Positions 1 to 12,342 of a DNA stretch of 64,000 nt are shown here, piece after piece. The notes under the pieces are model-generated. The model had not been told where the DNA came from, did not search any database, and worked only from the letters and a program-made list of their open reading frames with translations. The stretch's first letter is position 1. Every line of letters begins with the position of its first letter. The position numbers and the translations under genes were made by a program. Location: positions 31,489,401 through 31,553,400 of the forward strand of contig OY727097.1 in NCBI GenBank assembly GCA_963402885.1, read 5' to 3'. Source of the stretch: Antedon bifida (Eukaryota > Echinodermata > Crinoidea > Comatulida > Antedonidae).

Positions 1-365
1 TGGGCTTTTTTATTTATATAGTAATTGTAATTGTACATACTGTAATAACTGATCTTGATAACATTATATGTAAATATGATATATTCATATATAATAAAAG
101 TATTCAAAAAATTGGACGGAAATAATCATAATCGAGTAATTTGTATTTCTATAGGCCAATAAGCAAATGTTACAATAATACAATATATATTACAGTTTTT
201 GCGCTGATAACATTTGCTGCATAGTAAATGTAAATCCAATATTATTGTTATATTGTAGTAAAAAATAATAAGTTAAGGCATGGGAAGCTTTGACAGAAAA
301 AGATGGTATTTTTTATTTTGTAATGGGACACAGGTGCAATTGTAGAAAATGCCTATTTTCTTGTA

Positions 366-455
366 ACAACGCAAGTGAATTGATCAATCACTTGCGATAG
401 TTGGAATAATCCATCGCTTGTGATTGGTCAATTTGGGAACCAAGTTTAACTAGCA
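366..455. repeat. Palindromic element (family 2), fragment
   Basis: Contains the family core: a CCAATCAC-type word followed by a 'gatggattattc'-like centre and CTTGTGATTGGTC. The outer arms are eroded, although a 'gggaaccaag' remnant follows at about 455. Confidence 0.55.
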
Positions 456-571
456 TTATTGTCCCAACAAAACTAACTATACATAATGAAGAAAGCAAAG
501 TGGTGGTGGTGACTAGTTAGGAGCAGATACCGAAACAATTTTTAGAGTTATGATGTTTTAAGGACAATTTT

Positions 572-764
572 CACGGACGAGCGGCAACGGTAATAAAACA
601 TATAGAATCTTGTTATTCCTTATGACCATTTGCACACAGTACGCGGAGCGGACGGGCGGTTTCCGCTCAGGATAGATACAGATTGTACGTGCAGGGAGGT
701 TTATTTTTATACCACCCTGCTTCTTGGAACAAGTTTTCCGCTTACCGTCACCGCTCGTCTGTGG
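572..764. mobile_element. Small inverted-repeat element (third family)
   Basis: The left end at 572-593 (CACGGACGAGCGGCAACGG) and the right end at 742-764 are imperfect inverted repeats of about 22 bases around a roughly 150-base non-coding core. No transposase frame is present, so it looks like a MITE-type non-autonomous element. It abuts the palindromic element that begins at 771. Confidence 0.55.
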
Positions 765-770
765 CCTTTA

Positions 771-932
771 AAGCTTGGTTCCCACTAGAGACGCAACACA
801 AGGACGTAACGGAACGTAAGTTAGTTGACCAATGACAAGCGATGGATTATTCAAACTGACGCTTGTCATTGGTCAACACGCTTGCGTTGCGTTTACGTCC
901 TTGCGTTACGTCCTAGTGGGAACCAAGCTTTA
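771..932. mobile_element. Palindromic element (family 2), full copy
   Basis: This is the clearest copy of the second family. It begins AAGCTTGGTTCCCACTAG and ends with the inverted complement CTAGTGGGAACCAAGCTT, so the whole 160 bases can fold on itself. Inside are 'gacgcaac'-type arms and two inverted CCAATGACAAGCG / CTTGTCATTGGTC blocks around a short centre. There is no coding capacity. It reads as a fold-back MITE; other copies are at 6358, 8783, 10155, 51687 and 62720. Confidence 0.75.
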
Positions 933-1964
933 GATACTATGAATGTGGATCCGATGTGCATCATCCAGGGTTGAGCGTTGACTAGGACCTCCTTCAAGAA
1001 ATATAGGCCACTATAAAAATACAATAAATTCTTGTTTACACAATGCGTATCTAATTAGGAAACTTATTCAATGAATTGTTGAAATTATTTATAGGCCTAT
1101 ATAAATGTTATTGATCAGAATATATTATGATAGAGTAATATTGATTTTATATAAGAAAATAATATTTTAGTCTCTTATACATGTTTGTAGGAGATCGTAT
1201 TACAATAATTCTCATGGGTCATTATAACAGGTTAAATGTGATTAGTGTAATGGTCTTCGTATATAGTTTTTAACCATGTTCATCCCGTTGCAATTATTAT
1301 CTATTAAATTAGCATGACAATAGCCAGCGAATACGTAATGAGAAAGCAGCATTTCTTGTACTTAATCAGTTTAAGTTTAATGGGAAATACAACAACCAAT
1401 ACCCTTTGTTTCGTTATGGTATTACCATGGTAACTCGTATGCTGCTTACAGGAAATCAGAATATAGGATCGATACTTAAATATTGACGACGTGATCTTAA
1501 GCAAGTGATGGCTACGATGACTGCTAGCTGCTATCGGAAGCATAATCTACACAATTATCAACAATAATCTTTATTACAGCATTCTTTAGATTTTGAGTAA
1601 GAAGCATTCATTTACACAGCATTTGGAAATATTAGAATAGTTATAAAGGTAGGTGCAGTGTTCGTTTTAGTATACTTCATTATATAAGTACCGGTTCTAA
1701 GTTTGTTAATATTTGTCATCTTATTTCAACACAATTATGTTTTCAATTGTTCTATCTCTTGTCACGTCAAAACTGTATACATACTATAATATGATATTTC
1801 ACGTCAGTATCTCTGAAATAGAATAACTTATACCGCACCGTTTCTTTATTATTGATATACCTGTTGCTATTTTCGTACTCGAAACTGCATAAGTCTAGAC
1901 GTGATCGAATTTATTTATTTGCATTTATAATTTGTTGTTATAAGTATATAATCTATATGTTGTT

Positions 1965-2140
1965 ATAATATAAATCCAAGGCAAATTACTGAAAAAAATG
2001 ACAATGCTGTGGGTATCAGTGGCTGGATCTCAATGGAGATACAAATAAAAAAGCGAAAAGCTAAATCAAAACGATAAAGTAAACAGCCAGAAAAGTTAGC
2101 AGAGCTTTCGGGCAACACTAGCCCTTCATCAGTGCAAGTG
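1965..2140 (-). repeat. Penelope-type retroelement fragment with hammerhead-like core
   Basis: On the minus strand the bases at 2132-2126 read CTGATGA, followed by a 4-bp stem (GGGC at 2124-2121 with GCCC at 2113-2110) and then GAAA at 2109-2106. This is the conserved hammerhead order CUGAUGA-stem II-GAAA. A two-base-pair stem III (GC-TCT-GC, 2105-2099) and a UA cleavage-type site follow. Stem I is not obvious locally. A 33-base word at about 1981-2012 recurs near 42270. Penelope-like elements are known to carry such motifs; assignment to that class is inference. Confidence 0.5.
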
Positions 2141-3279
2141 TTGTTATAATATAATAAATAAACATCATTAATTCATACTGATAGCTAAATAACATATCAT
2201 AGGAGCACAAGCAAATTTAGCGCGCTACATGACAAAGAGAAAGATGTCCGGTGTTCAAATAATTTTAGAAATAAAATCTGAGATGACTGGCGATTTCGCG
2301 TTTAACGCGCCATCGCGAGACATGCGCGCGGACTTTATTATTTTGCGTTCGTTTTCTAGGACCCTTTCTGAAACAAGCATTCCACCTTAAGGGGTTATCC
2401 TCTGCTATGTCATATTTTGGTGCTTTGTTTGTGGTTTTGAGATTTTTGGAGTTTCATCTGCTGTCTTATGTCACATGACAATAAATATTAAACAAACAAA
2501 CACTAGGTGTTGGTGAACCTAAACTTCATTCACTTATTTATTTGATCAAAATCAATTTCCAATAAAAAGATTGTAGGCCTACAACCGTAACTTGAGACTG
2601 GAGTTAAAATGGAAATAAATTAAATCTAACATTGTGATATGCATCATAATTAGAATAGGAAACAAAAGACGTGAAAATCTCACAAAATATACAATAAAAC
2701 AAGCCATTTAAAGTCAATTATGCTAACGCTATGTAATTTATGTATACGCACTTTTGAATTCATGATAAGGTCGTGTGCAACAAATACAAGGCCAAGCTAT
2801 TCAAAGCATTGACGTACAGTTCTTTATATAGCTTATTATTTTTATTATGATTATTCGAGCTAATGCATTGTATTGTGCTTTTTTCTTCCATTTATCAATA
2901 TGTAACTGTAATAGTCATCTATAGCGCATTGCGTTTGTCTTAAATGCTGCGAAATAGAACGTGATGCATACAACATGGCGATGTCTAATACGTTTCTTGG
3001 TGTCTAGAGTTAATAATTGATTACCAATAATGCTAATAACATAGTTTATTCATCTTCTACATCTTCTAGCAATATTTCTCGAACTGTCACGTCACGTAGT
3101 ATGATTTGTTATCAGCGTTAACACGCGCGCGTCTAATTGTACATCTTCGTGTGACGTCGATGACGCTTTGATGATAAAGTAACGGTATATGCCACAGGGC
3201 TCCTGTATCCCTATTAAAGTCTAACACTGAATGTAAGTGTGATGATGATACTTGATACATTTGATTTTGCAGATTCATA

Positions 3280-6200
3280 ATGTCATTCAGAATACGAACT
3301 ACACCTTCGACCATGAATAACATTTATCCGATATACGGGACGGACAATGCGCGCCTTCACCAGCAGCAGACGGTAATCCCAACCGTGTCGTCTTATATAC
3401 CAACATCCATGAACCTCGTATCCAGTATGAGCAGCATCCCACTCCAGTTGTTCAGTGAGGGCAACAGACTGACAAAAAACGAACGAAATTTATTAGAAGC
3501 CGCCCAAAAGGGAGACAAAGCAACCATTCTACGGTGTCTTAGCAACAAAAACGACCCTGTAAACGTAAACGTGACAGACATTTTGGGAAGAAGCGCTCTA
3601 CAGATGGCCGTTGACAACGAAAATATTGAAATCGTTGAAATTCTTTTAGAGCAAGAAAATGTTTTCATAGGCGACGCATTGCTTTACGCGATTAAGGAAG
3701 GTGTTTATAAGATGGTTGAAATGATGGTGAACCATCCAAGTATAAGTGTAGAAATGCTCGGGGAAGGATGGTATGACATGAAGAACAGTTTGAAGACAGA
3801 CAGTTCGGATTATTCGCCCGATATATCGCCAATCATTCTCGCAGCTCACGTCAACCAATTCGAAATCCTTCAGCTTCTTCTTACTCGAGGTGCGTCAATC
3901 TTTAAGCCTCATTCAGTCATTTGTGATTGTGATGAATGTAAGGTTCGACAAAAAAGTGATAGTCTGAGGTACTCTCTGAAAAGAATCAACGCTTACAAAG
4001 CACTAGCGAGCCCAGCGTGGATGGCACTGACCAGCAACGACCCCATACTGACAGCATTCCGACTAAGTTGGGAGCTACAACACATGGCGATGAGAGAGAA
4101 TGAGTTTAAAGATATCTATCTGACGTTGCTAGACCAATGTAAGATGTTTGCTGTGGGTTTGCTCGATCAGTGCAGAAGTACTGAAGAAGTAGTTGCAGTG
4201 ATGAATAAAATGAACGATCCGCAGGACGATTTGGATGAAGAGGTGGATAGTGGAAATTTAACACTAGCTCGTTTGAAACTAGCGTTGAAATACGAACAGA
4301 AACAGGTAAGTAAAGATAAGTAAGTAATTCTGAAAACTGTTGTTAGCACAGCACTGCCGACTCTTATGGCAGAGGCTGCATCATCTGCCTCAGACGTATT
4401 GGCCCATGCCTTTCCTCTGGTCAAGGCACTGGACGAGAGAAGCCCTTGGTCAATGTTTAGGACAAATCAAGGTGCTTAAACAGTCCTGGCTTAGTTTCAT
4501 CCATCATTCAGATGAATGTAAAACTAATTGACATTTTCGTTTACGACAGACGTCGGCCATAAACAAATGTTAGAACAATTCACTTTATCCCATGGTTGAT
4601 AATTATTAGTTACCTAAAATAATACATTGACATGTCATGGTTAACAAAACGTCACAACAATACAACCTTCTACCTTCTACGATGGGGCATTAATTAATCA
4701 CCAATTTGCTTGCTTTGACTACTTCTAAGTAATTTATTGTTTTCTATTAATTGTATTTTTTAACAATGGTAAAGAATTAAACCATGTTTAAAGCACTGTC
4801 ACTATCATTATCAAACTAGTTTGACCAAAAAAAGTGTGATGTGCCCAAAAATGGTTGATATGACAGTGTGTCCATTTATGGGCATATCACATTCCCTTTC
4901 TCACAGTTTGATAGTGTAGACTGAGCTTTATTATGTGTGTTTGATACGAATAATGATAAATACATTATCATGTTTGATTATGTCTTTTAGTTTGTTGCAC
5001 ACGCACATACACAACAGTTGCTATCTACCATTTGGTACGAAGGACTACCAAGTTGGCGTCGACGTCATTGGACAATCAAGATGCTAACCTGTGCTGTACT
5101 ACTTCTTATTTTCCCCTTTATGTCAATCTACTATTTAATATTTCCAAGATCTAGAATTGGTAACGTACTACGAACACCTTTTATGAAGTTTTTGAACCAT
5201 AGTGTATCGTTCGTTTTCTTCTTAATTCTTCTGGTCCTCGCTTCAACCGGGGTCTTATGTTCGAGAGAGGTCGAAGAATGCAGCAAACAGGGGCGTGAAC
5301 CTGATGCAGTTGAAGTTTTACTCATCTTTTTTGTCTTAGGTAAGTTACTGGATTATATCAAATTAAATATAGAAATAACACTAAAAAAAGACACCGCGTA
5401 TAGTATCGTATTCAACGACACATATTCATTATTCTGCATGTGCTATTTTAGCAGAGCAGTGGTTCCTCTTCTTATTTTTTTTTTGGCCAGCATCATTCTA
5501 TACCACATAAACTAGACTTGCTCCAAGTCTGTATTTATTGTCTTTTTTATGTTAGTCCCACACATCGTCGTTTCGAAGCTCAAGTAGTATACGTATGAAA
5601 CGCCATATGTGCCAAAATATTTATCTTTTTACTAATATTAAGTCAAAACTCCGTCTGAAACCCAGACTACACATAAACCTGAACGAAGCCTAAGGCTTGG
5701 TGGTGCATCGCTTGTGATTGGTCCAAGTACTTACGTTGTGTTCACGTTCTTGCGTTGCGTACGTTGCGTGGAAACCAAAATTGTTGCACCTACCGCTGTG
5801 CTTTGAGTTCGTTGGTTCGAGCACATCAATAACATCAAGCATTTACTGCATAAACATAATGTTTACGTCATCTTTTCAGGCATGATATGGGCCGAATGTA
5901 AACAGCTATGGGAAGAAGGATTGAAAGCTTACACACGACAATGGTGGAATTGGTTGGATTTTATCATGTTGTCACTTTACTTAATGGCGTTGAGCCTTAG
6001 AATTGTCGCTTACATCAAACAGGAGGAATTCCACACTTGCTCGTTCCGCGGCGCATGGCCAGTTTACGATCCTACGATTGTTTCCGAGTGTATATTTTCT
6101 GTGGCGATCGTATTTAGTTTCGCTCGAATTATTTACCTATTTCAAGCGAATCAGTATCTTGGACCCTTACAGATTTCGCTTGGTAATATGCTTATAGACA

Positions 6201-9200
6201 TAGCGAAATTTCTATTCATTTTCTTATTGGTTTTACTCTCATTCACGTGTGGAATGAACCAATTGTACACTTTCTACAAAGGAAAAGAAATAAAAGGATC
6301 ATTTAAGTCGTAAGTTGACAATTTGTTAAAACCTTTTTATTAAAGGATCTCCACAAGTAAGCTTGGTTCCCCCACTTCTACGCAACCCGATGACGTAAGC
6401 GCTCCCGGCGCAATGATTTGACCAATCACGACGCGATGGATCAACTGTCGCGTGTGATTGGTCAACTCACGTTGTGCCTACGTTGTTTGTTAGAACCATA
6501 TATTGATATATATATTTATATGCTGCACAATTTTGTAAGCAGTATGGACCTTAGGCCCCGCATTTGGATCTGGTTTACAATTATGTCTCTTATTTGGTTA
6601 AGTTAATTGAAAGAAATCTTTTTATTTGGAATATATGAATATATTATTCTTATTAAAATATAACGGTATTAACTTGTCTTAGCAATAACATTTAATTTGA
6701 TTATTTTTAAATTTACATAGATTGGATAGCTCGCTACTATCTTTGTTTTGGGCATTATTTGGACTTTTGAGCAAGGACGAGGTAGAACTTGAAGAGAATG
6801 ACTTTGTAGCAACCGTCGGACAGCTATTGTTATTGTCATATCATATTCTGGGTATCATAGTACTTCTGAACATGCTCATCGCTATGATGAGTAGCTCATT
6901 TCAAAATATTGAGGTAAATTAATTTAAAATCAATTAATTTTATTCATTGAGGTATTATATAGGCCAATCTATGAATATATTACCTCATTTAATTTTCATT
7001 TCGTCAGTGACGTCACAACAGACAAAAAATGTACGCGTTTTCAACGGTGGCGGTAATTAGCGTGTGTACGCGCGCGTCAATCTTACGCCAGTGTACGCAG
7101 CAGTTGTACTGACACATTTAATTTTAAGTCAAGTGATAAAATAAATTGACTTTACAGCAATAATTCCTTCAATACAAATTATGATCAGTACATAATTATT
7201 TTGTACTTTGTTTGCAAAATGGAGAGTGCACACCCTACGGCTAAAGACACTCAATTTAGATTTATCTGCAGCTATAGGCTATTATATTTAATTTTGAAAA
7301 AAGCATGATTAAAAACTCGACACATTACAAATGAATGCATTATCAGTATCACCATTATCATTATTGTATCAATTTTCACAAAAGCAACAGTCAAGTTAAT
7401 TACATCTTCTTCATATCAGACAGACAATTGTACGCGAGCGCGTTAAAAACGATGCCTCTTTATAGGCCATGATGCCTTTGGGGAACTAGGGCGTACGCTA
7501 CCAAGCACACGGCTTCGCGACCTAAGTGAGACCGCCCGAATTGGCCTAACCTAAGTACGACCGTTGTATAAGTGAAGAGGCCTAGCTAAAACTTTGGAAT
7601 AATAGTAATTCAATAACTAAATTTACCTATTCCTATGTTACTGTGATTGTTAAATATGTTAATTCAAAGATGTACATAGTTATCATTTCTAAAAACAGTA
7701 AATTACTCACCTAATTTGTCTTTTTGTAACCTCAATAATTCTCTTTCAATTCAACTTCCCAGTAAATCAATCGTCTGCTGTGTCACTGAATATCAATGAT
7801 CTGATTGGTCAGAAGTCAATGTAGAGATTACGTCACTTCACAAATTCTCAAACTTGGCAGTCGATTATAGTTTTTAAGTCTGCATAGTTTGGTGGCGTGT
7901 GCAGACGGTTTATTCAATAATTGTACGCGCGCGTCACTTTTGTGACTGTTCCACTAATGTCTGCTATTTTTTTGTGTTACAGAATCATGCTGATGAAGAA
8001 TGGAAGTTTGCCAGGTCAAAATTATGGATGGGGTATTTTGATGAGGGGTCAACATTACCCCCTCCTTTCAATCTCATAATAAGTCCAAAATCGATTTACT
8101 ATGCGTTCACACACACCAAACAGTTTTTGTGTGGCCAGTGTATTGAAGATACGTCCATACCAGGCAGCAAGCAGTCTCTTGAAACCGCACTCAAGGTAAT
8201 CGTTATTTTAACTTAATTATTTATCATTCTGAAATTTAACTGTGTTATCATTATCAAAACACAAATTGTAAAGCTTTGTCTACGCTATCAAAGTTTATGT
8301 GCCCATACTGTATATGGACATGATGATGTCATATCACTACCATATTTGGGCATATCATACTTATTTTGTCAAACTAGTTTGACAGTGTAGACAGAGCTTT
8401 AGTTTTACTCTCTTTTCTTTTTTTATCCTGGTTCAATTATTTTTTATTGTTCAATTTTATGTCATTTTTTTCATGCTTTGAATTAAATAAAATCCAACAA
8501 TATCCTTTATCATTTTAGAGCAGTGACAGTATCTTAGGCTCAACGTTAGAGCAAGAAACTAAGTACCAGGATATTATGAAGCGGTTGGTGAGTCGTTATA
8601 TCCACCAATACAAAGCTGAACAGAAGGGAGATGGTGTGACGGAAGATGACCTCAATGAAATCAAACAAGACATATCAAGTCTTAGGTAAGGAGCAGCATT
8701 TTAAGTCTAAACGAATTTGTCTTATTTGTAACAGTAGAAAGTGTGGTAGCGTTTGTCTATCGTTTGGTTTTTCTTATTTAAAGATCTCACTAGAGATTCA
8801 ATGGACGTCAAAGGACGTACGCGCAACGCAAGCGAGTTGACCAATGACAAGCCACTGTTCGAATAATCTATCGCTTGTGATTGGTCAAATCACGTACGCT
8901 GCGTTACGTCCCTGCGTTGCGTCGCTAGTGGAAACCAAGCTTTACCCGCTAAGTTTGTTTCAAGGACCGTACCAATTATTACTAACTTTGGTCAGTCGGT
9001 AGGTAAAACGCGTTACACTCTTATAAAACATATCTGACGTATTTTGCGTTTCTTTTCTATCATTAGATACGAGCTTCGTGAAGATCGTAAAAAAGAAGAG
9101 CAGAGTCATACCACGTTACTTCAAGATTTAAAACGAACAGTACTGACATACCAAAATGGTGCTGCTGACAATCAGAAACCATTTAACACAGATTCAAAAG

Positions 9201-9400
9201 TAGCAACGACTAGAGAATTAGAAATGATTAAATTCGAAATAATTGACTGTATCAAAAAAGAATTAACAACGACTGCTCTGCATGGTAGAGATCGTAATGA
9301 CGTATATGCCGCCAACGACAGACATGCTGATAAGTGGAGTAAAGAAGAATATATGGACGAGGATCGGACGTGGCCTACGCACCTAGCAACAGAATTATAA
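3280..9400 (+). CDS. TRPC-family cation channel (canonical transient receptor potential)
   Basis: Seven coding exons: 3280-4305, 4991-5339, 5880-6309, 6721-6913, 7983-8195, 8519-8685, 9067-9400; phases agree and give 903 residues. The product should be a plasma-membrane, Ca2+-permeable, non-selective tetrameric channel gated downstream of phospholipase C. Residues ~64-205 are ankyrin repeats. His211, Cys215, Cys217 and Cys220 form the HxxxCxCxxC zinc site of TRPCs, followed by the TRP_2 linker. Exons 2-4 encode six membrane segments, with pore helix LFWALFGL and S6 LLNMLIAMM. The TRP box EWKFAR is at 672-677 and is followed by LPPPFN. A coiled-coil segment ([15 protein letters not shown]) precedes a C-terminal TEL, a class I PDZ ligand. 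The start ATG lies 7 bases after a splice acceptor. The two turret cysteines of TRPC4/5 are absent. Residues resemble TRPC1 and TRPC4/5 about equally, so the subtype is left open. Confidence 0.93.
4789..4930. mobile_element. MITE family 1, full copy in TRPC intron 1
   Basis: Terminal inverted repeats of the form AAGC(T/A)CTGTC-ACTATCAAAC...GTTTGATAGTGTAGACTGAGCTT. The copy is diverged and carries only one 'gcccaaaaatgg' block. Confidence 0.75.
5692..5785. repeat. Palindromic element (family 2), half copy
   Basis: One arm only: 'ggcttggt', 'gcatcgcttgtgattggtc' and the 'cttgcgttgcgtacg' tail ending 'gtggaaaccaa'. It lies in TRPC intron 2. Confidence 0.5.
6358..6496. mobile_element. Palindromic element (family 2), copy in TRPC intron 3
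   Basis: Starts AAGCTTGGTTCCCCCAC and keeps both inverted CCAATCAC / GTGATTGG blocks. The right end is eroded ('ttagaaccatat'). Confidence 0.65.
8270..8402. mobile_element. MITE family 1, full copy in TRPC intron 5
   Basis: Begins TAAAGCTTTGTCTACGCTATC and ends GATAGTGTAGACAGAGCTTTAG. One 'catatttggg' block is present, reading as the complement of the usual orientation. Confidence 0.75.
8783..8943. mobile_element. Palindromic element (family 2), copy in TRPC intron 6
   Basis: Nearly complete fold-back: 'ctcactagag' and 'aggacgtacgcgcaacgcaag' on the left, the inverted arm ending 'gtcgctagtggaaaccaagcttta' on the right. Confidence 0.7.
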
Positions 9401-10154
9401 TGTGCACATTTGTTGTGGAGAAAAAGATTTTAGAAAATGATTTACGACTGACAGAAAAGAATTTTTTTATAGAAGACATAAAATGTTACAGAAAATGATG
9501 TTAATACAGGAAATTGACGCGAATGAAAGACAATAAAAGACAACATTAAGATGATGATCGAATGTATCATCGACAAGTGGGCGCATGATGACGTCACTCT
9601 TCATATCCTCTCCTACAATATTCGTTCAACGTTATAATCATAATATCAATAGTCTTTCTTATTTAATGAACGATGTTGGATGGAGGAATTTTACTATTAG
9701 TGCCACGCCCATTAACCTTAACATAGACGTAGCCACGCCCTTGGATAAACCATGGAACAGGAGTGTAAATTTAATATAAAACATTGTATAAATTATCTTT
9801 CACTTTTTGAAGGGATGGCGCTGTAACTTGTGTATTTTAACAATTACACTGTAGGTTTGAAGAAATTAGACGTGTATTTTAAAATGTACATGACGCGTTT
9901 GCTGCGTATGGCGCCCCGTAGTTTTCGACCAGCCTCCAATTCTAATTTTGACTTTGTGCACTTTTGCAAATATCACGTAAATTAAAGACGTAAATATTGT
10001 AAAGAGTTTACAGAAATACTATTAATCAACTTACATATATGCACTATTTCAAAAAGCAATACATCATATTATAATTAATTGTACTTAATTAGCAAAGATC
10101 TGCAGATCTGTATCTATTTGGCACATCTTCAAGAGTTGTTAGTGTTCTGTCTTA

Positions 10155-10335
10155 AGCGTGGTTCCCACTTGCGACGCAACACAAAGACATAACGCAACGC
10201 AAGTGAATTGACCAATCACAAGCGATGGCTTATTCGCTTGTGATTGCTAACTGTCTATAACTTCGCTTGTCATTGGTTAAAACGCTTGCGTTGCGTTTAC
10301 GTCCTTGCGTTACGTTCTAGTTGGAACCAAGCTTT
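10155..10335. mobile_element. Palindromic element (family 2), full copy
   Basis: Begins AAGCGTGGTTCCCACTTGCG and ends TCTAGTTGGAACCAAGCTTTA. The central stretch is longer than in the 771-932 copy. Confidence 0.7.
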
Positions 10336-10440
10336 AAGCTTGGTTCCCACACGGAGGTAACGCAAACGAGTTGATCAATGACAAGCGATGGATTATTCGA
10401 ACAGTCGCGCGTGATTAGTCAACTCGCTTGCGTTAATTAT
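10336..10440. repeat. Palindromic element (family 2), truncated second copy
   Basis: Follows the previous copy directly, sharing the AAGCTT junction. It keeps the left arm and centre and stops after 'gtcaactcgcttgcgtt', so the right terminus is missing. Confidence 0.6.
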
Positions 10441-12342
10441 ATCCAGATAAGATGCATGAAAGGTTGATTGACGGCGAAGGGGTTGCAATGTTTTCATTAT
10501 AACATGGAGAATATTTCTCAATGATTATATTATTACTTATTTACCAACATTATTAATGTTATGGTTGAGATTAATGTGTATTTAAATTAAAATATTAATC
10601 AATTATTATTCATAATAAATCCCATACACTTGTTGTAAAGCGTTGTTGTTTTATCTTATTCCAAACAGCCTGCCTACTTCGGAGACACAAATATTTTTGT
10701 ACAGGCCAAAATTGTTGTAAGACTACGGCATGATGGGTAGTTTGTGGATAGAACGTCAAGCTGTTGGTGACGTAACGAAAACTAGCAAATAGGAGTTTCC
10801 CAGGTGATAATTTTATGAGGTGAAAGATGAAAATGTTATATTTTCACAAGGCGAAGCAAAGACTATTGCATTCTCGATGACGTAATTAAAGTTAAAAAGA
10901 ACATTGAATATCATGTGACCCACAAACATCCAATAAAATGACAAGAACATTATTCAGGTGTGTTATAATACGAGCGAACGGCGTCATCGTGCTAATTTCA
11001 TTCCATATACATACGTTATTCTAAAATATGGCAGCATTCATGAAAAAATCCTCGACAAATTAAATTGAAACTGGACGAAACGACGAATCATTGACACTCG
11101 CAGTAATAGGCGAAAACACAAACAGGAAATGAGAAGGCAGCAGGAGTAGATAATTCTCTTTTTTTATTCATACTGTAATACAATTACCAACATAGACTGT
11201 ACATATACCTTTCTTTCGTTTGTATAATAAACCACTTTTCTTTTAAACGTTCTCTATATTCCTATACTATACAATGAAATCGAAAAGATGGCTTCACTCA
11301 TCATATCCTATTCTAACTGTGCATATTATACAGTACACTATGTAATATAAATTGGTACGCGGTTCAATATAAATGACAGTACTCTAGCACATTAACAAAA
11401 TGTAAATGGTATCATACCTATTTAGGCAGAGGAGGCGTTCCATAGTAAAGCATGCAATCTTAATCTAAATAAAACTAAGTACATCTAATTTGGTTTTAAT
11501 AGTAGATACATATATATATTTACATTTATTCATTGTATGAAATAAATAAAATCAATTAAAACATTGCACTTATGGGTTAACTTATTATTATGATAACAAG
11601 TCTTGTAGCAGCTTCGTTTTTCTGGTTTTAGCACATACTTAAGACGCGTCTAGAAACGTAACACTACTCATTTGTGACACTAATATAATACTTTCTCATA
11701 AGCAGCTGTCAACCTCTTGGAGTGTCTAAATGTAATTACTTTTACTCAAATACTCACAGTGGTAATTATTATAATAGTAAATAGGGTGTAAAACAAAAGA
11801 AAAACAATGAAAGGATTTTGAGATGATGTCACAAAATGTCATTGCCACTAATTTGTCATTATGTAAGACAAAAAACTTCCCCAAACATTAAATCCTGTTT
11901 TCTCGTAAATTTTACAAATAAGTAATCTTTATCTTGGAACATCAATATACGTCTTGCTTTCAACTGGCAATTTAGCCTTTAAATTTTACACATGTGCTCT
12001 TATAAATATTTTACTTATAACAAATAAAGCCAGAAAAAGTTGAAATCGTCTTCAAGCACCACCATCTTTCAATTGGTACCACATGTAAGCAATCACTTAT
12101 CAACTTTCTTAACCTTTCCACCAGACCTGAAAAAAGACAAAACATTATCTTCTCGATTTTAACATTACTATGGTCAAATGGACACCTTAATAGTGACAAA
12201 TTGTACCAACTATAATTCAATTCATTCCGGATTTTACAATACAAACAATAACACATACATCAGACATACTAGACCCGGGGACTCCAACAGCGAACTTAAT
12301 AGCTTTCAATGGGACGTCCCAGCCAGATAATTGCTTTGAAAA

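Larger units (their letters stand above)
1..3272. other. Upstream spacer / 5' region of the TRPC gene
   Basis: No convincing coding exon was found. The stretch holds a fragment of the palindromic element (366-455), an inverted-repeat element (572-764), a full palindromic element (771-932), and a retroelement-like segment with a hammerhead-type core (1965-2140). A good splice acceptor (TTTTGCAG) ends at 3272, so at least one 5' untranslated exon of the TRPC gene probably lies in here, but its donor could not be placed. Confidence 0.6.
9401..12342. other. Spacer between the TRPC and SCOC genes (tail-to-tail)
   Basis: The TRPC 3' untranslated region runs from 9401; AATAAA at 9532-9537 is the likely polyadenylation signal. 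Two palindromic elements lie at 10155-10335 and 10336-10440. The right part (about 11160-12342) is probably the SCOC 3' untranslated region and downstream DNA; minus-strand AATAAA-type words occur near 11525 and 11162, so its end is uncertain. Nothing else was recognised. Confidence 0.55.

Noticed and set aside
12011..12256. An 81-residue minus-strand frame below SCOC
   Set aside because: It lies in the likely SCOC 3' untranslated region and resembles no known protein.
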